Part shown: one piece after another, positions 20,301-28,853 of the stretch
How positions within the stretch are numbered: position 1 is the first letter of the stretch
Layout of the letters: the number at the start of each line of letters is the position of its first letter
Assembly (NCBI GenBank): GCA_963848175.1
Contig: CAWKCO010000012.1
Span: 248,001 to 312,000 of the forward strand
Direction: 5' to 3'
Length of the DNA stretch: 64,000 nucleotides
Source: JAMZMI01 sp963848175
GTDB taxonomy: Bacteria; Bacteroidota; Bacteroidia; Cytophagales; Cyclobacteriaceae
Position numbers and translations under genes: made by a program
The notes under the pieces: generated by a model
What the model saw: only the letters and a program-made list of their open reading frames with translations
The model's database searches: none
What the model was told of the DNA's origin: nothing

Positions 20301-23300
20301 CTGATTAGTTGCAGGATCATATTCCGTTACATCGTCAAAGAAAAATCCTCCTCTTCTTCCTCCAACAATGATTATTTTATCATTGTGTACAATCGTTCCC
20401 GGCTCAAAATGTGAGCGTGCAGAAGGCAGATTAGTTAGTTGCGTCCATGCATTGGTCGAGGGATCATACACATGCAAAAATGATTGATCTTGTACGCCAC
20501 TATCGTGACCAAATTGACCGCCTATGGCATAAATTTTACCATTGACAGCCGCTCCGCTTAGATGATTCCTAGGTGCAGGCATAGGTGCAGCTGCCTGCCA
20601 TCCTGCGGCCTGATTATTAACATCCAAAATATAATGTTCCCCCACATCGGTCACACGATCAGGAAGTAATCCTCCAAAAAAATGGATCTTACCTTCGCTG
20701 TAAGCCGCTGCAGCCGATCCTCGGGGGTTGGGCAGTGTAGGCCCTACTGACCATGTGTCCGTCACCGTATTATAAATCTGAACTAAATCTGTGGCTACAC
20801 CCGGATGATTCCCGACAAAACCTGCCAAAACCCATATCTCATTTCCTACGGCCACTGCGCCCATATGTGTAACGGCTGTAGGCATAGGCGCCCCTGATGA
20901 CCAAGTATCTGTAGTAGCATCATAGATCTCTGTTGCCGCTGTGATTTGTAGACCTGATAGAAAACCCGCTAAAACATACATTTTATCATTCACCTTGACA
21001 CTTTGAGCTTCTACTTTGCTCAATGAAGAATTAGCCAAAGTATTCCAGGTACAGCTATCCGGCTCAATGATCAAACTACCATCACCATACACTTCAATTG
21101 CAGATACTTTCGGCTGATTGACGGTCGCGCTAAAGCTAATATTAAGTTCTTGGTCAGATACTGTGGTAGTATAAGTTTTGATAAGTGAAGTCATCGGGCT
21201 CACTTCCCCGTTGATGTCAAAGTCTGTTAAAACTGTTTCCCCTTCTATTGTGACGTTAAATACTCTTTTGCCAGTACCTCCAGAGCCACCTCCAGTAGCA
21301 CCAAAGTAAATTTCAGCGAAATGAAGGTTGATGCTATACTCATCATTGGTGACGGGTATGTTATAACTGAATGATTGTAGGCTGGCATTGGTGCTACGCT
21401 CACTTTTGTAAATATCGTCTTGAGATGATCCCAAAATATCGGTGATATTATTATTGGTATAGGGCTTTCCGTTTCCAGCAAAATATTCATCTGCTATAAA
21501 AGTGGAATCACCGTAACTGATGGTTGGTCCTCCAGCATTAATTCGGAGTACTACTGGTAATGCAGAAAGATCACTAAGTGTCGTGACGCTCAGTGTGTCG
21601 CTCCATTCAGATGGAAATCCATCGAAGTTGACTCTGATTCTAAAAAAGTAGGTTTGACCAGTTTCTAAGCCAGTATATTCCAGTTCTTCGTATCCATAAT
21701 AGAGTGCATCAAAATAGGAGAAGGCACTGTCAAGATCATTTGTAAACTCAATCAAATAGTCATTGCCATATGGAGATTGATCCCATGCAAGCGTAATCGA
21801 CGTTTGAGAGACGCTATCCGCCCTGAAATTCGTAGGGGGTATCGGCTGGTTGCCAACTTGAATGGTATTAGAAAACGATGAGTTACCCACGCTATTGATG
21901 GCACGCACTCTGTAGGAAGCATATTCCTCCAGAGCTACTGTTGAGTCAATAAATAAGGTATCATCGCTTGATACAGTCGCCAATAAGCTCCAGTCAGGAT
22001 TAGTGGAATAACCATCAAAGGTTCTTTCTATTTCAAAGCCTTGCTCGTTAGTTGCGTTATCTACCCAACTGAGAAGAACCTCGCCTGGGGCAAGAGCCAG
22101 TCCTTGAAGATCGGAAGGAGCAGCAGGAGGGATGGTGTCTGAAATAGTAATGATACATTGATCAAATACACTTCCATCACTAAAACTGGTAACCGTCACT
22201 GTGATATCTCCTGGAGCAGATGCGGTGAATTCACCACTTAAATAATCTACACTGGATCCATCACTTGCAGTAAAAGCGACGTTTTGATTTACCGCATTGG
22301 ACGGTGTAATGACAACATCCAAATCTATGATGTCTCCCACATTCAGTGGTTCAGAAGGACAATTCGTAAAACTGACATCCGTTACCAGAATTTCTGAGGA
22401 GTTAAAAACAAATTGATCAACATCAAAAAGATATCCACTACCTCCTTTGAACACTAGAAAGAGGTTTTTTGTACCCAAGAAGAGGGTCCCATTCTCATAA
22501 TCTGCTGCATTAGGTACGTTTATTGAAAAATCCTGGAAAGTAGACCAACCGCCAGTGTTAGTAACGTTGACGGTGGCCAATAGCGGGCCATTCACGGCAT
22601 CCGTTCTGAATTCTACGGTTCCTCCTGATGTATTACTTGATCCGGCCAGAGTTCCTGAAATAGGTCCTCTACCAAATTCTACGTTATCGAATCGGATGAA
22701 ATCATTGTTGTTTATGTATCCTACTCTATTGCCATTACCCGCTATTTGAATTCCCGTCTGCGCTGAGAAGTCTTCTGCCTGAATCGTGGCGTATGCATCT
22801 ACTGTAGGTTGATTTTCTGCAATAGTGATCGTACATTCATCAAACACAGATCCATCGCTAAAGCTAGTAGCCGTTACCGTGATAACTCCGGCAGCTTGTG
22901 CGGTGAATTCACCACTCAAATAATCGACGCTAGTGCCATCGCTGGCGGTAAATGCAATGGTCTGATTCGTAGCATTGGACGGAGTAATGAGCACATCCAA
23001 GTCCACTACATCACCTACAGTAAGAGCGGTTGTAGGGCAATTGGTGAATTCAACATCGGTAACTAAAATTTCTACAGGTTCATCTATAAAAGTAACTGTT
23101 ACTGAAGTTGAATCAAGTAGGGTGCCATTTCCTCCAGTAGAAGAATAAGCTACAGCTTTGTATTGGGTTGATCCGAGCGTTGGTGTATAGGTTTTGAAAT
23201 TCCCATTAGTATCTCCAGCCAACGCGTAAGGAGCGACATTTTCTACACTGAAAGGATTATTGTTGATAAGAAAAGATATACTTCCTATCGTTCCGGTGGT

Positions 23301-23510
23301 ATTCGCTACAACATTCAAATTCGTGGTGGGGAGTTCCTGAAAGTTGATAACATCTCCATCCGCTAATAAAAATAGCGTGGTGTCAGCATCTGCATTTACC
23401 AAAGTCAACCCCGTCACTGATTGTGCGAGCGTCATATGGACAGATAATAGGGATATTAGTACTAAGACTTGAGTCAAAATACTTTTAAAATAAGTAGTTG
23501 TTTCTCTCAT
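17352..23510 (-). CDS. 2052-residue multidomain T9SS-exported glycoside-hydrolase-like protein
   Basis: The signal peptide ends in MTLAQ. The domains in order, with approximate residues, are: Ig-like BIg (150-232); CBM6 (238-368, AYATIQAEDF to SGYLFDVDQF); a second near-identical BIg (372-455); two FN3 (460-550, 555-643); a malectin-like domain (654-807, VLRINAGGPT); Kelch repeats (820-1110, YVLAGF and similar); DUF5060 (1127-1240); and a catalytic-looking TIM-barrel region (1247-1730, with WNLGEENDIW). These are followed by a ThuA-like domain (1733-1953, VLVYHETSGFRHGSI) and a C-terminal T9SS sorting domain (about 1976-2052, SIYPNPVEG to RIKILKK). It is probably anchored on or released from the cell surface to attack plant or algal glycans. 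The substrate is unknown. No SusC/SusD pair is adjacent. Confidence 0.93.
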   Translation of the reverse strand: MRETTTYFKSILTQVLVLISLLSVHMTLAQSVTGLTLVNADADTTLFLLADGDVINFQELPTTNLNVVANTTGTIGSISFLINNNPFSVENVAPYALAGDTNGNFKTYTPTLGSTQYKAVAYSSTGGNGTLLDSTSVTVTFIDEPVEILVTDVEFTNCPTTALTVGDVVDLDVLITPSNATNQTIAFTASDGTSVDYLSGEFTAQAAGVITVTATSFSDGSVFDECTITIAENQPTVDAYATIQAEDFSAQTGIQIAGNGNRVGYINNNDFIRFDNVEFGRGPISGTLAGSSNTSGGTVEFRTDAVNGPLLATVNVTNTGGWSTFQDFSINVPNAADYENGTLFLGTKNLFLVFKGGSGYLFDVDQFVFNSSEILVTDVSFTNCPSEPLNVGDIIDLDVVITPSNAVNQNVAFTASDGSSVDYLSGEFTASAPGDITVTVTSFSDGSVFDQCIITISDTIPPAAPSDLQGLALAPGEVLLSWVDNATNEQGFEIERTFDGYSTNPDWSLLATVSSDDTLFIDSTVALEEYASYRVRAINSVGNSSFSNTIQVGNQPIPPTNFRADSVSQTSITLAWDQSPYGNDYLIEFTNDLDSAFSYFDALYYGYEELEYTGLETGQTYFFRIRVNFDGFPSEWSDTLSVTTLSDLSALPVVLRINAGGPTISYGDSTFIADEYFAGNGKPYTNNNITDILGSSQDDIYKSERSTNASLQSFSYNIPVTNDEYSINLHFAEIYFGATGGGSGGTGKRVFNVTIEGETVLTDFDINGEVSPMTSLIKTYTTTVSDQELNISFSATVNQPKVSAIEVYGDGSLIIEPDSCTWNTLANSSLSKVEAQSVKVNDKMYVLAGFLSGLQITAATEIYDATTDTWSSGAPMPTAVTHMGAVAVGNEIWVLAGFVGNHPGVATDLVQIYNTVTDTWSVGPTLPNPRGSAAAAYSEGKIHFFGGLLPDRVTDVGEHYILDVNNQAAGWQAAAPMPAPRNHLSGAAVNGKIYAIGGQFGHDSGVQDQSFLHVYDPSTNAWTQLTNLPSARSHFEPGTIVHNDKIIIVGGRRGGFFFDDVTEYDPATNQWTERCELPTNLLAPAAKVFGDRLIVANGGENGTCCPTNETISIAIEPEEEFSDPLVSGELKKWHKVTVSFQGPELSETSIDNPFTDYRLNVTFTNGSKSYTVPGFYAANGNAANTSASTGNIWQVHFSPDEVGTWTYTASFRTADDIAIATSPTAGTAVAFDGATGSFNITASDKTGRDFRNTGRLEYVGEHYLRFAESGEYFFKVGADAPENTFAYEDFDATPNKSGRRKSWSLHAGDFDLADANTYTWGALQGDGARADGRELLGALKYLADQGMNVFSFLTFSLDGDDDNVYPHLQISSDATSWNNVHHDRFDVSKLAQWESILEYADKKGIYIHFKTQETENDQLMDGGQLGRERKLYYRELIARFGHHLALNWNLGEENDIWNELSDPNNDIVKSYAQYISDLDPYNHNIVIHTYPGDQDEVYDPLLGSGSELTGASVQSGINSIHNDVKRWVIDSRNAGKKWVVANDEQGGANSGVAVDASYPDSQLPEARSVSDNREAVRHRVLWGTMLAGGAGVEYYYGYQTGCDDLDCQDHRTRQTKWNDAKIALDFFNSYLRSHVTQMVSNDGLTNSTSDYVFAQEGEIYAIYLPSGGTTNLNLGGQSGNYQVAWYNPRNGGALQDGSVASVSGGSTTSIGLPPSDTTNDWVALITKEDTTPLRVLVYHETSGFRHGSIGAGIQMVEDFGSSNGWTVESSQSSNIFTTANLATADVVIWMNTSGDGLLTASEQAAFESYIQNGGGFVGVHAATDTYRNGSWPWYNELVGAIVQTSPNHTSNNYNATMDVVGSHPAVSHLGTEWNKSEEYYYWELNGGFLFSGNIDLLQVRSTGGQSYDAPRPITWYKEYDGGRSFYTALGHNAADYSANSNFITMMEQAILWAGGEINNPSARSAHAKLLGAEDELSELSIYPNPVEGLLTIQLGKLSSATVQLMDISGRTIQQIDAAHGEVRIDMSTMENGLYLLEIDSDGITKRIKILKK

Positions 23511-24029
23511 AATAATAGTTTTATTAAAAATTGAACTTATTGAGTTTAAAGAGGTTGTTAGGATTGCTTTTTGTATCGAAGTGTTACTTCTAGCAGATTC
23601 CTATGTCATACGCTATACATCACGTTTAGTTGGCTTAAGTAAATTCTTGATTTATTTGTTACAACTGTTTGTATTGTAAATTTATGAAGTAGTAATTTCA
23701 ATAAGGATGTATATAGACTGGTCAGTTTTAAGAGCTATTCAGCGTTGCTTATCGATACAGAGCGATACTTTGGCAGTCCCTTTCGCGTGTGTAGTTGTAC
23801 AAATATGAACAGAATGGACAATTTTTAGAGAAATGGATGATGGCAGTATTGTTAAGCAATTTCAGTTTGAAGGCAGGTAATTGAAAAAGCGCCTATTCAC
23901 TTAAGTTCATTCGGAGCATGAAGTATCTGAGTAGGTGATATTACCTGAAGATTTTTACATCGGATGTATTAATAGTTTATTTGTTTAATGCTTCTTTCAA
24001 ATGCTTTGTAAGGTTTTACTTTGCGATAT
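23511..24029. other. Divergent intergenic region
   Basis: About 520 bp between the giant cargo gene (minus) and the phosphatase-fold gene (plus). Both promoters must lie here, but I cannot pick them with confidence. No gene or repeat is seen. Confidence 0.45.
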
Positions 24030-25088
24030 ATGCTGAAGGCAATGATTACAGAGGTAAAACAAAGGTGGTATCTGTCGATACTTGTGTTGTTGGGTGTTTT
24101 GAGTTTTACCAGTGTTTACATACCGCCCACACTCTTTTGGCCAGCAATTTTTCTGAGTTATGCCATACCCGGGATCTTGATCGTCTCATTTATACTGGTC
24201 ATCATCTTACCCTTTGTTAAAAAGAGGCGAGTGGTTTTTCCAATCATCATCATCATTTGTGGTATCCCTTTTTTGAGATCGACTTTTCGCATCGGGGATA
24301 GTCACGTCAGTAATCAAAAAGAATTTTCAGTCCTCAGCGTGAATGCACACTTATTCATGGAGCCGAATACGTATTCAAAAGTTTCAAAACCTTTGATCAA
24401 ATGGGCTGCTGAGGATACATCTGATATAAAGTGTTTTCAGGAATACAGCACCAACAAAAGACGGCAAGCACTAGACGTGACTAGCCAAATTGCAGAAGAG
24501 GGATATGAACATTTTGTTTATGCAGCTAATCTCCGTGGTAGCGACACTAACTCAGGCTTGGCGATATTCTCCAAATATCCAATTCTGGACTCAGGTATAG
24601 TTTGGAAAGTTAAGGGTTCGGTCAATGCGGGTATGTTTATAGATCTTCTAATTGAGAAAGACACTATCAGGATTTACAATGTTCATCTTGAGTCGCTGAA
24701 ACTAAAAGTTGATGAGCTCAAGAATCCCAATGGCTATTGGAATAAAATCAAGCAGCTTGTCAAAAGCCTAAAAAAGGGTGCTTCGGATCATACCTGGCAA
24801 ACGGATACATTAATTGCCCATACGCGCAATAGTCCGTACCCTTATATTATCTGTGGGGATTTCAACGAAACACCCTATAGTTACAACTATGTGAAATTAC
24901 GTGATCAATTTTCCAATTCTTTCGAAGAAGCTGGAACTGGTTTTGGTTTTTCTTTTAATAGTTTCTTATTCTTTCTACGCATTGATCACCATTTTTTTAG
25001 TTCTGATATTCGGTGTTTGGATTTTCAAGTAGATAGAAAAATGAAACTTTCAGATCACTTTCCTACTTATGGAAAGTACGCTTACTAA
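24030..25088 (+). CDS. Membrane-anchored endonuclease/exonuclease/phosphatase-fold protein
   Basis: I take the ATG at 24030. A TTG at 24021 is an alternative. The product, about 352 residues, has three N-terminal hydrophobic segments (WYLSILVLLGVLSFTSVY, FWPAIFLSYAIPGILIVSFILVIILPF, VVFPIIIIICGIPF). Then comes an EEP domain: FSVLSVNAHLF (Asn), IKCFQEYS (metal-binding Glu), the IRIYNVHLES strand, IICGDFNETPYS (Asp and Asn) and LSDHFPTYGKY (final Asp-His). All core residues are present, so it should be active as a nuclease or phosphodiesterase on the outer face of the membrane. The substrate is unknown. It stands alone. Confidence 0.9.
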   Translation: MLKAMITEVKQRWYLSILVLLGVLSFTSVYIPPTLFWPAIFLSYAIPGILIVSFILVIILPFVKKRRVVFPIIIIICGIPFLRSTFRIGDSHVSNQKEFSVLSVNAHLFMEPNTYSKVSKPLIKWAAEDTSDIKCFQEYSTNKRRQALDVTSQIAEEGYEHFVYAANLRGSDTNSGLAIFSKYPILDSGIVWKVKGSVNAGMFIDLLIEKDTIRIYNVHLESLKLKVDELKNPNGYWNKIKQLVKSLKKGASDHTWQTDTLIAHTRNSPYPYIICGDFNETPYSYNYVKLRDQFSNSFEEAGTGFGFSFNSFLFFLRIDHHFFSSDIRCLDFQVDRKMKLSDHFPTYGKYAY

Positions 25089-25113
25089 TATTGAGTGAAT
25101 CTTTATATTTCGT

Positions 25114-25156
25114 ACTATCCTTGCAGTTAGCGTAGCACTCTAAGGTTCTAAGCATC
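25114..25156 (+). repeat. Degenerate copy of the dispersed hairpin repeat
   Basis: ACTATCCTTGCAGTTAGCG and the following CACTCTAAGG match the better copies near 28.8 and 29.6 kb with several changes, and the second hairpin is missing. It lies just after the EEP-fold gene, at a gene end like the others. The rest of 25157-25416 holds nothing supported. Confidence 0.55.
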
Positions 25157-25416
25157 GCCGGTGAATAATAAGAAGGTGAGTATGGAAGGTAAACGCAAAA
25201 TCATGATTGGACTTTCTCGGGTATTCAGCTCTTGTCTTTTGGGGAGGAGGGGAGTAATCGAAGAATAAACCAACGGGACAAGTGCAGCCTAAATGGCTAC
25301 CATCTTATAATTGATCACTCAAAGCCTTCGCTGTATTTTTTTTCGATAGTAATAGGATCATCCTGCTTTAAGTATACCGGGCATTTGATAATGGTTCATG
25401 TGGAAATAAGTACATA

Positions 25417-26112
25417 TTATTCATTTCCTTTTTGTTTAAGAAAGTTCTGCAAGTCCTTTTTTGCTCCGTATAAAACCAATGTGTCTGTTTCTTCTAGACG
25501 CAGATTCGGTGTGGCTACACCTTGAACTTTTCTTTCTGTTTTTATTTTTTCAAGATCGCTACTTATCTCAGAATTTTTGATAGTAGTCAGTACCAGAAGA
25601 TTGTATTTATTTCTGAAACCAATCTCTTGAATAGTCATTCCGACATACTTCTCAGGCACACTAGCTTCAATAATGCTAAATTTGTCACTTAGCTCAAAGG
25701 AGTCTATTACATTGTTGAGACAAAGTTTTTTTGCCCATCGTTCTGCAGTTTCTTCTTCTGGGTGTACGATTTCATCCACACCAATTGCCAACAATACTTT
25801 TTCGTGTAGGGGGGTAATGGCCCGACTTATTAGCCTCTTCACTTGCATGTTTTTAAATAGCGCAGTAGCCATAATGTTAGAGCCTTCATCTTCTCCAATA
25901 GCAATGATCACAACATCTGTATCATCTAGCGGTAAGCCTGAAACGGTATATTCTTCGGTTGCATCCATGCGAATGGTGTGCGAAATTTTCTCTTTATACT
26001 GATCTACCTTTTCCATTTTGGTATCTATTCCAATTACCTCATTTCCCTGTGCAGTGAGTTTTTGAGATAGGGATGCACCAAAGCTTCCAAGACCTACTAT
26101 AATGTATTTCAT
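25417..26112 (-). CDS. trkA: TrkA/KtrA-type potassium channel regulator (RCK)
   Basis: The 231-residue protein is a cytoplasmic gating ring subunit. The N-terminal RCK_N Rossmann domain has YIIVGLGSFGASLSQKL (GxGxxG nucleotide site) and the acid of VIGIDTK at the end of strand 2. It continues through DVVIIAIGEDEGSN. The C-terminal RCK_C domain covers about residues 140-231. It has one RCK unit, like KtrA and unlike the two-unit E. coli TrkA. It lies 168 bp downstream of trkH on the same strand, so the pair forms a K+ uptake system. Confidence 0.93.
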   Translation of the reverse strand: MKYIIVGLGSFGASLSQKLTAQGNEVIGIDTKMEKVDQYKEKISHTIRMDATEEYTVSGLPLDDTDVVIIAIGEDEGSNIMATALFKNMQVKRLISRAITPLHEKVLLAIGVDEIVHPEEETAERWAKKLCLNNVIDSFELSDKFSIIEASVPEKYVGMTIQEIGFRNKYNLLVLTTIKNSEISSDLEKIKTERKVQGVATPNLRLEETDTLVLYGAKKDLQNFLKQKGNE

Positions 26113-26280
26113 GTGTATGTTATTTGATTTTTAGTTGTCATATGGAATAGCTCAGCCATCTGTAAACCTTAAAACCAGCGTTTTAGCTTTTAACATTCAC
26201 GCTTGGTTGGTATACGGCTGCTTATGGCTATTTCATAATTGCATATTGGTTAAAGCTTGAGTAGTCTTCCCGTTTTCCTT

Positions 26281-28029
26281 TTAGTTAATCGTTATTTCTT
26301 CTGTTGGGTAGCGATAATTCTTAAATTTTATCTTTTTGAAAATGGCCATTACCATAGTGAGCATGCTTACCCTTCCTACAAACATGATCACCACAAGAAT
26401 CAATTTGCTTATAGTCGAAAAATCGGCGGTTACACCTCTGCTCAAGCCAACAGTACTATACGCTGAAAAGCATTCAAAACCTATATCGATCAGTTTTTTT
26501 TCACTATCAAAAACCGAGATCAGCATGATGCCAAACCCAATGACGATCAGAGATAAGGAAATGGTGGCGAATGCCCTTCTTACGGAAATATCTGCAATTT
26601 CTCGTTTAAACACTTCTATCCTTGTTTTTCCCTTTGCAAGGCTGAGAATATTGAGTGTAGCAATAGCAAAGGTGCTGGTCTTAATACCACCTCCCGTAGA
26701 TGCAGGAGAAGCTCCAATCCACATGAGAAGAAAAACGATCATGGTGGTAGAAAAAAGCATTGACCCGGTATCAATGGTATTGAAGCCTGCTGTTCTTGGA
26801 GTCGTAGCTCCAAAGAGTGCTGTTACTATTTTTCCAAATCCATCATGTTCTGCTAATGTATTATTATACTCTAGCAAGTAGAAGGCAATAAAAGCCACAG
26901 CCGTAATAGAAAAGGTTGTCACTAAGGTGATGCGACTATTCAAGGTTAATACCCACGGTTTAAAATTCGCCTTATTTTTACCGACGGAAAAATGCTTTTT
27001 TATCCAGTATTTCCAGAAGTTGATGATATTGGATACGATAGGGAAGCCCAGTCCACCTAGAACAAAGGTTAGGATGATGGTAATTTGAAGGAGGTAATTA
27101 TAACGGAATCCTTCTTCATAAAGTCCATTCGGTAGCGTAGAAAAACCTGCATTACAAAACGCTGAAATGGCATGGAAGGTAGCAAAGAATAGTTGCTGAT
27201 ATTGGCTCTGAAAGTTGGCAGCATCGAGAAAAGCGTATATCAAAATCCCTGAGGCTAATTCAATGCTAAGTGTTGTGAGTATGACGTATTTTAGTGTTGA
27301 AAATACTTCTCCTATCTTTTTGGAGTTAGTCATATCACTAATAGCCAATTGGTTTTCGTAGGACGATCCTCCTTTAAAAAAATAACCGAAGTAACTGGCA
27401 AAAGTCAAAATACCCAAGCCCCCTATTTGAATGAGCGTTATGATAATGACCTGTCCAAATTCTGTAAAATAACTTCCTGTGTCAACTACAATTAAGCCTG
27501 TTACACAAACGGCGCTTGTGGAAGTGAATAAGGCATCTACAAATGAGATTGCAGTATGGGTAGCCCTTGGCATCATGAGCAGAAAAGTTCCAGCAATTGT
27601 GATAAGCATAAAACTGGCAACAAAAAGTTGAGCAGGATTTAAGAGCGTCCTTTTATAGTTAAGGTTTACTACTGAAAATTCTCTAACAAACGAAAGGATA
27701 ACAGCGATGACCACCCATACTGGATTTTCTAAGATTAAATCCGTTTTGAATGGTTGCCCTACGAACAGATACATGTAGTAGATGTAGAGCGTAAAGAGGA
27801 TTGATAGCAGATCGAAAATGAAAACTTTTCGCTTAGTCAGGTTCACCTTTACTATATACCTGATGGATGTAGATATGATGCCGACACCTAATACAAAAAA
27901 GTAAAAACCATCGATCAGTTGCTGTATCAAATCAGTTTGAGAAAAACCAAAATCATACACAAAAGCAGCTATTCCTAGCAAAGTGAACCATACGGCTACC
28001 TGATGGAATCCTTTGATAAACTTAATCAT
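26281..28029 (-). CDS. trkH: TrkH/KtrB-type potassium transporter subunit
   Basis: The 582-residue integral membrane protein has the four selectivity-filter loops of the family: TSTSAVCVTGL, AISAFCNAGFS, GATTPRTAGFNT and AYSTVGLSRGVT. Each is followed by a pore-lining helix. An N-terminal region of about 125 residues adds extra helices (VAVWFTLLGIAAFVYDF, IDGFYFFVLGVGII, VFIFDLLSILFTLYIYYMYLF) before the core. This explains its length above the 450-490 of typical KtrB. Its gating partner is the RCK protein encoded next, so it probably imports K+ coupled to Na+ or H+. Confidence 0.94.
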   Translation of the reverse strand: MIKFIKGFHQVAVWFTLLGIAAFVYDFGFSQTDLIQQLIDGFYFFVLGVGIISTSIRYIVKVNLTKRKVFIFDLLSILFTLYIYYMYLFVGQPFKTDLILENPVWVVIAVILSFVREFSVVNLNYKRTLLNPAQLFVASFMLITIAGTFLLMMPRATHTAISFVDALFTSTSAVCVTGLIVVDTGSYFTEFGQVIIITLIQIGGLGILTFASYFGYFFKGGSSYENQLAISDMTNSKKIGEVFSTLKYVILTTLSIELASGILIYAFLDAANFQSQYQQLFFATFHAISAFCNAGFSTLPNGLYEEGFRYNYLLQITIILTFVLGGLGFPIVSNIINFWKYWIKKHFSVGKNKANFKPWVLTLNSRITLVTTFSITAVAFIAFYLLEYNNTLAEHDGFGKIVTALFGATTPRTAGFNTIDTGSMLFSTTMIVFLLMWIGASPASTGGGIKTSTFAIATLNILSLAKGKTRIEVFKREIADISVRRAFATISLSLIVIGFGIMLISVFDSEKKLIDIGFECFSAYSTVGLSRGVTADFSTISKLILVVIMFVGRVSMLTMVMAIFKKIKFKNYRYPTEEITIN

Positions 28030-28086
28030 GTAGCAAAGCTCTAATTTCTAGACCACAAAGCACATAAGTATTTTATATAAAGTGAA

Positions 28087-28317
28087 TCATTGGGATGAAA
28101 CAGTAGCGGTCACGGACTCATCAATTTTCGTGCTTGAAGTTGATCTAAAGAAATCAAGAATAAAGGACTGTTTGCTTTTGAGCCAAGCCGTATCATATTC
28201 AAAACTGAACGACTTTCTGCCTTTTCCTTGATGGGCTGATAGTGTCCCAATCAGTTGAGGATCTGACATACCTTGCCAATGCGCATAAACGAAGATATCT
28301 GTTTTTCCTGTTCCCAT
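28087..28317 (-). pseudogene. hipA: HipA toxin remnant (N-terminal fragment)
   Basis: The 76-residue frame has the start of a HipA N-terminal subdomain: IFVYAHWQG, PQLIGTLSAHQGKGRKSFSFEYD and WLKSKQSFILD. Then it runs into unrelated sequence and stops. A full HipA kinase is about 400 residues with a catalytic C-terminal domain, which is absent. It starts 5 bp after the stop of the antitoxin gene, as in a normal hipBA operon, so this is a deletion remnant. Confidence 0.75.
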
Positions 28318-28322
28318 TGCTA

Positions 28323-28616
28323 TTAGCTGTTTAATAGAGCAAGATCCTGAAGTTTCCTTCCCAATGCATCATCTGCTGCCAGTTTGAGGAAATCATCTTG
28401 CAATCCCAGTACACGTAGTACATTGAACAATGCCCCTAAAGAGACGCTTGGAGTGCCTTTTTCTAGAAGATAAAGCGTATTTCTAGCGATTCCTGCCCGC
28501 TCAGCAACTTGCACGGCCGTGAGTTTACGTCGTTTACGAGCGAGTTTTATGTTTTCTCCAAGTTGCTCCAAGATGAGTTGATGCTTTGGAAACAATATTT
28601 GCTTTTTGCTTTTCAT
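28323..28616 (-). CDS. hipB: HipB-like XRE-family antitoxin/repressor
   Basis: The 97-residue protein carries an XRE helix-turn-helix (about residues 17-75): LGENIKLARKRRKLTAVQVAERAGIARNTLYLLEKG, then SLGALFNVLRVLGL. It is the first gene of a hipBA-type pair. In working systems HipB neutralises the HipA kinase and represses the operon. With HipA lost, it can only act as a DNA-binding protein, perhaps still at its own promoter. It is complete and its frame is undamaged. Confidence 0.9.
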   Translation of the reverse strand: MKSKKQILFPKHQLILEQLGENIKLARKRRKLTAVQVAERAGIARNTLYLLEKGTPSVSLGALFNVLRVLGLQDDFLKLAADDALGRKLQDLALLNS

Positions 28617-28697
28617 TTTAAAGGGGTATTAAGGAGCAACTAATACACAGGATACAAGCATTTTAAGCCAATTAATAAGATCAGTAGGTATGTCAAT

Positions 28698-28744
28698 GTA
28701 CTATATTAGATACAAATATATCTGAATATTACTTTTTATAGTAC
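28698..28744. promoter_or_regulatory. Nested inverted repeat upstream of hipB, candidate operator
   Basis: GTACTATA (28698-28705) and TATAGTAC (28737-28744) are perfect inverted arms. Inside them AGATA (28708-28712) and TATCT (28719-28723) form a second pair. The element lies about 80 bp upstream of hipB in AT-rich DNA. HipB-type repressors bind paired palindromes, so this may be their site. No experiment supports it. Confidence 0.4.
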
Positions 28745-28790
28745 GTTTTATGGGTTGGTCAACTTGATTGTAGGTGTCCTTCACTATTCA

Positions 28791-28852
28791 CTATCCTTAG
28801 AGTTAGCGCAGCGCTCTAAGGATGGATGTTAATCGTGAGTCTCCGACTCCCT
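28791..28852 (+). repeat. Dispersed double-hairpin repeat, copy A
   Basis: The unit contains TCCTTAGAG and CTCTAAGGA as arms around TTAGCGCAGCG, then a second small hairpin GAGTC-TCC-GACTC. It abuts the 3' end of vapC at 28854. Closely similar copies follow at 29595-29713. Confidence 0.8.
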
Positions 28853-28853
28853 G

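Noticed and set aside
26336..26881. 181-codon plus-strand frame inside trkH
   Set aside because: It is the reverse of TrkH pore segments, and the conserved filter motifs are on the minus strand.
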